5,107 nt of DNA from an uncultured Clostridia bacterium. Lineage in GTDB: Bacteria > Bacillota > Clostridia > TANB77 > CAG-508. Each line of letters opens with the position of its first letter. Within the stretch, counting starts at the first letter, position 1. The translations under genes were made by a program, and so were the position numbers. Positions 3,572-5,107 of the stretch are shown piece after piece. Location: NCBI GenBank assembly GCA_934141445.1, contig CAKPCF010000041.1:1-5107 (forward strand), in the 5' to 3' direction. The notes under the pieces are model-generated. The model ran no database searches. It saw only the letters and a program-made list of their open reading frames with translations, and was not told the origin of the DNA.

Positions 3572-5107
3572 TTTTTCTGCCAAAATCGGAATACCGATAA
3601 TCACAAGAAAAAGAGGTAATGCTATTCGGCATATATATATTAGCATAGATTCCAACAAGTCTAACATCAGTTAATCCTGTATTACTTAAATCCACAACTG
3701 TATTAGAAGAACCAATATATGATGTCCACTGACAAACATTTAAATTAGTTAAATCTTTCAAACCTTCAAGACATTTAAATACATCAATACTAGAACATAT
3801 TAACCCACTGCAACTACTATTTGATGAGTTAATCCCCTCTTTGCACCAGTAAGTATATTTAATACTTGCTCTCAAACGGTTAATAGTTGTTGTTATATTC
3901 TTAAAATCACTTCCATCCGATACTCTTAATGTTTTTAAACTTTTTGCTCCTTCATTTAATGCTGTTAAAGAATTTTCTCCTTTTAGTCCTGTATCTCTTA
4001 CATCTAACTCTATTAAACCTTCTACTTTTCCTGTTCCTACAAAGTCTAAACTGGTTAATGTTGTATTACCTTTCAATGCTAAAAATTTCAATTGTTTCAT
4101 ACTTGATAAAATTGTATTTAATTGTTCATTTGTTAAATTTGTACATCCTTCCAGATTTAATTTATCTATTGTTGTATTTCCATATAAATCTGCTCTTAAT
4201 TCTTCATATGTAACTGTGCTTGAATTATAATAATCTGCTACCTTATATCTATCTCCTGTTAAGAATTTTACTGGTAATCTTGCTTCTGTACAACCATTTA
4301 TTATGTTAGCAATTCCATTTACTACCATATTTTTACTACAGTTTTCTAAATATAAATATTCTAATTTTGTATCATTTACAAAATAACTTACATTAGATAG
4401 ATTTAAATTATAATTTAAATTTACTTGAGTCAAATTTACTTTATTTGCTAAAGCTGATATTGATGTTCCTGTTATTGCATCTTCTCCAATTTCTATGCCT
4501 GTTTCATTTGTTATTGTTCCTAATTTATTGCCTACTCCACATAAATAAGTAATATTATTCATATTGTCCATTCCATTTAGTGATGTAAGTTTATTATGTT
4601 CACATCTTAATAAAATTAAATTTGTATAATCTTTAATTGCTGTCAAATCTCCTGTAATATTATTATGATTTATTGATAAATATTTTATTGCCTTTTTTGT
4701 TGTATCTGACAACTCTGCTAATGGTGTTAATTTGGTTATTGTTTTTGGTGATTTTACTACTTCCGCTAAATTACTATTGTCATAATCACTTCTAACACCT
4801 GTTGATGATTCATATCCTCGCTTTCCAAGAATAGCAAAATAATTTAAATTAGAAAAATTTGCATTTTTTATTCCATTACATAAAACTTCTAATTCATTAT
4901 CATCTATATTATATAAATACAAATGATTTAATTTACTTAACTTTGCTAAACTGCTATAATTTCCTATTGCAGAACTCTTAAAATATATATCTTTTAACTG
5001 CGGACAATTTTCTATTCCATTTAGATTATTTAAAGTTAAGCCATCTAAAATCAAACTTTTTAATGAAATAAGATTATAAAAACTTGAAAAATCTGTTATC
5101 CCTGATG
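3540..5107 (-). CDS. LRR gene, segment 1 (partial N-terminal side)
   Basis: This frame is open from the right edge to TAA at 3542-3540. A TTG at 5054 is not a real start: the preceding 17 codons (SGITDFSSFYNLISLKS) are already a leucine-rich repeat in the same frame. Clear repeats include LTLNNLNGIENCPQLKDI, IKYLSINHNNITG, LILLRCEHNKLTSLNGM, LTQVNLNYNLNLSNV, LEYLYLENCS, IDKLNLEGCTNLTNEQL, LKFLALKGNTTLTSLDF and LIELDVRDTGLKG. A cysteine-rich insert (YWCKEG, NSSCSGLICSS, VFKC) follows at roughly 3850-3770. After about 3572 the frame loses repeat character (IYKIDISSSE), which places the first break there. Confidence 0.7.
   Translation of the reverse strand, partial: SGITDFSSFYNLISLKSLILDGLTLNNLNGIENCPQLKDIYFKSSAIGNYSSLAKLSKLNHLYLYNIDDNELEVLCNGIKNANFSNLNYFAILGKRGYESSTGVRSDYDNSNLAEVVKSPKTITKLTPLAELSDTTKKAIKYLSINHNNITGDLTAIKDYTNLILLRCEHNKLTSLNGMDNMNNITYLCGVGNKLGTITNETGIEIGEDAITGTSISALANKVNLTQVNLNYNLNLSNVSYFVNDTKLEYLYLENCSKNMVVNGIANIINGCTEARLPVKFLTGDRYKVADYYNSSTVTYEELRADLYGNTTIDKLNLEGCTNLTNEQLNTILSSMKQLKFLALKGNTTLTSLDFVGTGKVEGLIELDVRDTGLKGENSLTALNEGAKSLKTLRVSDGSDFKNITTTINRLRASIKYTYWCKEGINSSNSSCSGLICSSIDVFKCLEGLKDLTNLNVCQWTSYIGSSNTVVDLSNTGLTDVRLVGIYANIYMPNSITSFSCDYRYSDFGRKIYKIDISSSE
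3572..3576 (-). other. Frameshift site 1 (A5 run)
   Basis: Codons GGC AGA AAA are followed by one surplus A before TCT ACA. Dropping one A joins SDFGRK to STKLTYLQV and restores the repeat pattern. The break is limited by stops to 3670-3543; the A5 run is the best position by repeat logic. Confidence 0.6.

Larger units (their letters stand above)
2878..5107 (-). pseudogene. Leucine-rich repeat surface protein gene, 5' end outside window, two frameshifts
   Basis: Three successive minus-strand frames together encode one LRR protein of about 741 residues within the window: 5105-3573, 3571-3335 and 3333-2881, with stop TAA at 2880-2878. The first frame is open to the right edge, so the N-terminus is outside. 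Repeats are of the roughly 22-residue internalin/SDS22-like type (LxxLxLxxNxI, then LxxLxxL), with irregular inserts. The C-terminus ends SSLKWTDKSGW. Both breaks are repaired by removing one base: one A of the A5 run at 3576-3572, and one base between 3351 and 3323 (for example A 3334). As read, translation would stop at 3540 and lose about 230 residues. The gene is therefore a recent pseudogene or carries sequencing errors. A prepilin-like N-terminus like that of the gene at 758 is likely by analogy but not visible. Proteins of this type probably bind ligands at the cell surface. Confidence 0.75.

Noticed and set aside
3540..3667. Programmed frameshifting in the LRR gene
   Set aside because: The needed change is +1 and there is no slippery heptamer or rare-codon/stop signal at the switch. 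A second break of the same kind downstream makes mutation or sequence error more likely.
3929..4213. Plus-strand ORF of 94 codons
   Set aside because: Almost pure Leu/Ile/Tyr composition; antisense shadow of the LRR gene.
5052..5054. TTG as start codon of the large LRR frame
   Set aside because: LRR coding continues upstream in the same frame to the window edge and no ribosome site precedes the TTG.
1..5107. CRISPR array, tRNA or rRNA genes
   Set aside because: No regularly spaced repeats, cloverleaf-type sequences or rRNA motifs were seen on either strand.

Overview
The window is about three-quarters A+T. All credible genes read leftward on the minus strand. Glycines, threonines and isoleucines are mostly coded by A-ending codons (GGA, ACA, ATA), and tryptophan is TGG, so the standard bacterial code fits. 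Low G+C, strong AAGGGGG and AGAAGG ribosome sites, and a prepilin-like N-terminus of the GITLIALVI type joined to leucine-rich repeats (LRRs) point to a low-GC Firmicute, most likely a gut-type member of Clostridia. The species cannot be named from this sequence.

Layout, right to left (the direction of transcription). Positions 5107-2878 hold the 3' part of a long LRR gene that enters from outside the window. It continues through two frame breaks of the same sense, near 3572 and near 3334, and ends in a clean C-terminus followed by a hairpin terminator (2825-2860). After a 200-base control region with inverted and direct repeats comes an intact YhcG/DUF1016-family PD-(D/E)XK nuclease gene (2649-1594). 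A 154-codon ORF overlapping its last 35 bases (1628-1164) resembles only the C-terminal half of an Rpn/PD-(D/E)XK 'transposase' family protein. Next is a 405-base gap (1163-759) dense in inverted repeats. It contains a terminator, a pair of identical 21-base palindromes in opposite orientation, a plus-strand promoter-like sequence leading almost directly into a terminator-like hairpin, and a long leader hairpin. A second surface-type gene then starts at 758 and runs off the left edge. It has a prepilin-like N-terminus, a linker domain and the first LRR.

Interpretation: two related LRR surface-protein genes appear to lie in tandem, with a nuclease-Rpn fragment cassette between them that has a terminator on each side. 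The LRR proteins would act at the cell envelope. The cassette looks like a separate transcription unit of the defence or mobile-DNA kind. The points most worth a second look are the stand-alone Rpn C-terminal fragment behind a nuclease, the palindrome pair with a possible tiny RNA, and the broken LRR gene.
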